Source: Smittium culicis (lineage: Eukaryota > Kickxellomycota > Harpellomycetes > Harpellales > Legeriomycetaceae). From it: 13,427 nt of DNA. The position numbers and the translations under genes are program-made. This document shows, one piece after another, positions 10,786 to 13,427 of the stretch. The notes beneath the pieces are model-generated. The model saw only the letters and a list, made by a program, of their open reading frames with translations. It searched no databases and was not told where the DNA came from. The stretch is taken from positions 1-13,427 of the forward strand of contig LSSN01001524.1 of the NCBI GenBank assembly GCA_001970855.1, in the 5' to 3' direction. The stretch's first letter is position 1; each line of letters opens with the position of its first letter.

Positions 10786-12048
10786 TTGTACAACGAGTCA
10801 GGCTTAGAATATGAAATCAATATACTTAGTGAAGCCAAGGCAGTTAATAACAAATACTTAATAGATAAATTCAAAGATAAAACAACATACTATATTATGA
10901 ATAATTATTCTATGACACTAGTAAGAAAGAGGATATGTAGAGTAAATTACAACGATACATGCACAGTAGATAAAATAGAAAGTTATCCCGGATTGTGCTA
11001 CGATTTAGATTTTAAGGACAAACTAATAACAAGACCGTACAATATATACTTCGATTTACTCGACAACAATTATGATTTTGAAAAAATAAAGAATAATAGT
11101 AAAGATAAAGGGAATATTCTAGATGAAGAAAGTCTGATGTTATATGATCTATTTTGTGGTAAACATGTTGGAGACATAATAGCAAATAAAGATTGTCTCA
11201 TACTACATGCAGCATATACGGGAAATATACACAAGTACATGAAATATAGAAGACCCATAATGATCAAAAACCAGATTAACTGCTTGATAATAGGAATATA
11301 TTTTAACTATGAATTTGCTAAATGGAGTTTCCTTAATTTGGTTCATATTAGAAGAATAAAAAGAGCAGTTAAATCAGCATTTTTACAAAACAACAACTAT
11401 ATAGGATTTAGTATGCTTCATGAAAAGACTGAAGATTTACCTTATTGTTTGTGGTATCCAAAGGTAGCTAATGTAGATATATTGTTTAGACTATATGAAA
11501 ACTTTCCTGAACTAAAATATAACATTGCTAGAGCATGTTGTGTTGGTAGTAGTCTGTACAATGAGCTTTATGATCTAATCAACATTAACAACGAGTACAG
11601 TATATTTCTGGAAAGCTCTTTATTAAGTAATAAATATGTATTAAACAAGATAAACAAAAATAATCTGGTTCGCTCGATAGATGATAGACAAAGAATGATA
11701 ACTAAGAATTTTACAGATGATGTGAGTACAGTATACGATTTAGTCTACGATGATATTAGAAAATATGATATTAGTTATGATAAATTCAGCCTCGATATTA
11801 TAAGACAGAATATAGCACAGGACATACTAGACAACAAAAACATTAAAATAAACGGATTTCTACTCAAGATAAAATACATATCAGACACTCTAAATAAAGT
11901 GGATAAGGATGATAGCTATATTCTTCAAAAAGCATTAGAAACATTTAGTATAGACGTTAACAAAAAATCAATTAGTGATAGATTTAATGAAGTATATGAA
12001 TATGCAGAAGATAATCTAATTGAATTGTATAAAGAATATGCAGACTAA
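10786..12048 (+). CDS. unrecognised repeat protein, 420-codon open frame, possibly part of a decaying gene
   Basis: A 420-codon frame, far longer than chance allows in DNA this AT-rich, but with no good start. The frame opens after the TGA at 10756, and the coordinates given use a TTG. The first in-frame ATG is at 10897 (residue 38), giving 383 residues. The protein is rich in Asn, Lys, Asp, Ile and Tyr, with no signal peptide, clear membrane segment or catalytic motif. Residues near 138-153 (LILHAAYTGN...YM) resemble one ankyrin-type helix pair, and 165-260 may be similar diverged helical hairpins. This is suggestive only. Its N-terminus (LYNE...NKYLIDK) is the tail of a repeat whose head is in the broken upstream copy. 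The same unit recurs inside the protein from about residue 165 to beyond 260. Coding similarity resumes after the stop, which argues for an ancestral longer protein. It could be a relic of a multigene family or of a large DNA virus. Confidence 0.5.
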   Translation: MYNESGLEYEINILSEAKAVNNKYLIDKFKDKTTYYIMNNYSMTLVRKRICRVNYNDTCTVDKIESYPGLCYDLDFKDKLITRPYNIYFDLLDNNYDFEKIKNNSKDKGNILDEESLMLYDLFCGKHVGDIIANKDCLILHAAYTGNIHKYMKYRRPIMIKNQINCLIIGIYFNYEFAKWSFLNLVHIRRIKRAVKSAFLQNNNYIGFSMLHEKTEDLPYCLWYPKVANVDILFRLYENFPELKYNIARACCVGSSLYNELYDLININNEYSIFLESSLLSNKYVLNKINKNNLVRSIDDRQRMITKNFTDDVSTVYDLVYDDIRKYDISYDKFSLDIIRQNIAQDILDNKNIKINGFLLKIKYISDTLNKVDKDDSYILQKALETFSIDVNKKSISDRFNEVYEYAEDNLIELYKEYAD

Positions 12049-12240
12049 AAAAAAGATTATATGGAAAGTATATTATTGGAGCATAATCTTGTAAAGGACA
12101 AGATCAATGGATTTATAGATTTATAGATGATAATTTTGAAATAGAATTAAGAAAAATTATTAAAAAGACAAACTTTGATAGGGCAGTGAAATTCCTTGGT
12201 ATTAAAAAAAGCTATACTATCAACACGAACAAAATATGTA
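12049..12240 (+). pseudogene. frame-broken continuation downstream of the unknown protein
   Basis: Past the TAA at 12046 the same frame continues KKDYMESILLEHNLVKDK up to a TAG at 12124. An imperfectly placed 8-bp tandem duplication (TTTATAGA twice, around 12110-12126) shifts the frame. The frame that follows remains open for about 40 codons (FIDDNFEIELRKIIKKT and on), with the same Lys/Asn/Asp/Ile-rich composition. One reading is that the ancestral protein extended about 60 residues further and was broken by the TAA and the duplication. Another is a separate short gene starting at the ATG at 12061. The first fits the shared frame and composition better. Confidence 0.45.
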
Positions 12241-12268
12241 GAATATCAAAAAAAAAAATTTTTTTGCA

Positions 12269-12346
12269 TTAAGAATTATCTATATCACTTTAATAAACTT
12301 TTAAAACAAGCAAAGTCAATTTTTTGAGATTAAGAATCTCACGCTA
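12269..12346. repeat. ~78-bp direct repeat, right copy
   Basis: This copy starts TTAAGAATTATC and ends TCTCACGCTAA, and it matches the left copy at 10413-10490 with scattered substitutions. The two copies have the same orientation with starts 1,856 bp apart, and they bracket the unknown repeat protein and its relics. It begins about 220 bp after the protein's stop. It could be a conserved flank of a tandemly arrayed gene family, or a terminal repeat of a mobile unit. No TG...CA ends typical of LTRs are evident. Confidence 0.8.
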
Positions 12347-12447
12347 AACCCTTCCACCCACCCACGCCATTTTTGTTATTATTAAAACTTATAATTATCA
12401 AGACTAACATTCTACCTTCAAAATTATAGGGAAATTATTCTGACTCC

Positions 12448-12660
12448 ATGGATGCTGATATATTAACACAAAAGTTTCAAGTTACAGTGAAACTCTCAAA
12501 TTACGAGTTCGAGGATGCATTAGAGTTTCTCAAACTCTGGTAAAAATACAAAGCTGCAATTTGGCAGTATGACTTGGAACAATAGGAACTAACCTCAACT
12601 TGGTCACTTGTGGACTAATTGAAAAAGCTAAAGAAGGAATTCGGTAAGAAGAATTCCAAG
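12448..12660 (+). pseudogene. degraded coding-like stretch of unknown origin
   Basis: Starting at an ATG, the frame reads MDADILTQKFQVTVKL...DALEFLKLW and then meets stops at 12541 (TAA), 12583 (TAG) and 12616 (TAA). Coding-like sequence lies between them (KYKAAIWQYDLEQ; LKKLKKEFGKK). The composition is more protein-like than the surrounding spacer and resembles the charged helical leader proteins of retroelements, but I cannot name a family. It shares its frame with the reverse transcriptase relic that follows, so both may come from one element. That is weak evidence. Confidence 0.35.
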
Positions 12661-13427
12661 TTTTCGCCTAATGAGTTGTTTGGTTTGAATATAAATTTTT
12701 CTTGTGCGAGCCAATAGGATTAGAATATCTATAAATTTTTGTTTCTTATCTACTATTCGCTGGATACCATAACCGAATGGTCATACACTTGGGAAATAGC
12801 TGTGAATGCCTTCAAGTGCGGGATAATGACTATAAGCTGGGAATTGATCACTGATATGACCCTGCAGGGTCAAAAAGTCAACTCCACCGACCAGTACATC
12901 TACTTGGGCTATATTATGAATAGCAAGTGGGATGTATCTGGGACGATCAAGAACAACAAGAACAAGGTCAGGAAGGCTGTATACGCTGCCTACAGCTTCT
13001 TGAGACGGTCCAATGTGCTGACAACATTAAAAATAAAGTTCATCAATTCGGTTTTGATGCCGATTGGATGTTATGGTGGGGAGACATTTGGCATGAGCGA
13101 AGCCAGATGCAAGCCCATACAGATGGAAATCGACAAGGCGATCCGAATGGTTGCCAACGTCGGAAAATCAGCGGCCATGGAGCGCATCAGGGATGAACTG
13201 GGCATAAGCTCAGTGTTCATGCGCACCAGCACAGCCCGTGAGCGTGCATACCATAAGTGGCCAACATCAAAAACATGGATCGCCGACCTCATCAAGGCAC
13301 CGATGAAGGCCCGGATGGCCACCTGGGTGACCGGGAGTGCCCGGTGGATCAAAAAATTTTGCTCTCAAGAATCAAACGGTCAGACTATCATCACGATAGT
13401 CGACCGGAAACGACGAAATAACCGGTC
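12661..13427 (+). pseudogene. non-LTR (LINE-type) retrotransposon reverse transcriptase, decayed 3' part, runs off the window
   Basis: In functional elements this protein copies the element's RNA into the genome by target-primed reverse transcription. From 12724 to the right edge one frame is open for about 234 codons. Recognisable pieces: SPNELFGLNIN at 12667-12699, resembling the SP.LF.L.IN block; then TEWSYTWEIAVNAFKCG, which normally follows the catalytic Asp pair; YIYLGYIMNSKWD; and a thumb-like region with VLMPIGCYGGETFG. Where the (F/Y)ADD catalytic motif should be, only LLFAG survives, in a different frame (around 12750-12764), next to LDTITEWS. This suggests a deletion and frameshift that removed the active site. 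A TAG lies in frame at 12721. The 3' part has about 55% GC (33 of 60 by hand count at 13141-13200), unlike the AT-rich host DNA. That points to a younger or differently biased element. The end is cut by the window. Confidence 0.8.

Noticed and set aside
11070..11267. Minus-strand 65-codon frame
   Set aside because: Antisense shadow of the long plus-strand frame.
10413..12346. LTR retrotransposon interpretation of the 78-bp direct repeats
   Set aside because: The repeats are too short, lack TG...CA ends, and no gag, protease, integrase or reverse transcriptase motif lies between them.
12927..13196. 89-codon plus-strand frame and the minus-strand frame at 13071-13352
   Set aside because: Both are other-frame shadows of the reverse transcriptase frame, produced by its GC-rich composition.

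Overview
This window looks like nuclear DNA of an AT-rich, intron-containing fungus. Two observations support this. One is a complete Rrp3/DDX47-type DEAD-box helicase gene interrupted by four GT-AG introns. The other is a tandem pair of intron-containing potassium channels with the eight-transmembrane, two-pore layout known from fungal TOK channels. The low GC, short introns and long AT-rich spacers fit an early-diverging lineage with a compositionally skewed genome, such as gut-dwelling Harpellales/Kickxellomycotina-like fungi or anaerobic chytrids. The lineage is inference only. Bacterial features such as operons and Shine-Dalgarno sites are not expected and none was seen.

Layout. 1-150 is a perfect (TTA)50 microsatellite, and 152-1759 is AT-rich spacer. 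1760-3963 (minus) is RRP3, five exons, 463 residues as spliced here. 4526-6254 (minus) is TOK channel copy B, three exons, 511 residues. 7197-9102 (minus) is TOK channel copy C, two exons, 601 residues. 9314-9595 (minus) is an unrecognised open frame without an ATG. 10413-12346 is an island bracketed by two copies of a ~78-bp direct repeat. The island holds an unrecognised 420-codon reading frame, a decayed homologous copy just upstream in the same frame, and a decayed downstream continuation. From about 12660 to the right edge lies the decayed, GC-rich 3' part of a non-LTR (LINE-type) reverse transcriptase.

How the genes relate. The three well-supported genes all lie on the minus strand but are separate transcription units, split by 560-940 bp of AT-rich DNA. 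RRP3 is a housekeeping ribosome-biogenesis gene. The two channels are paralogues from an old tandem duplication: their membrane cores align closely, but their cytoplasmic linkers and all intron positions differ. The right-hand third, from about 9.3 kb on, is repeat and relic territory. Its most unusual content is the unknown repeat protein island. Intron boundaries were placed by hand from reading phase, GT/AG sites and alignment between the paralogues or with DEAD-box motifs; they have not been tested against transcripts.
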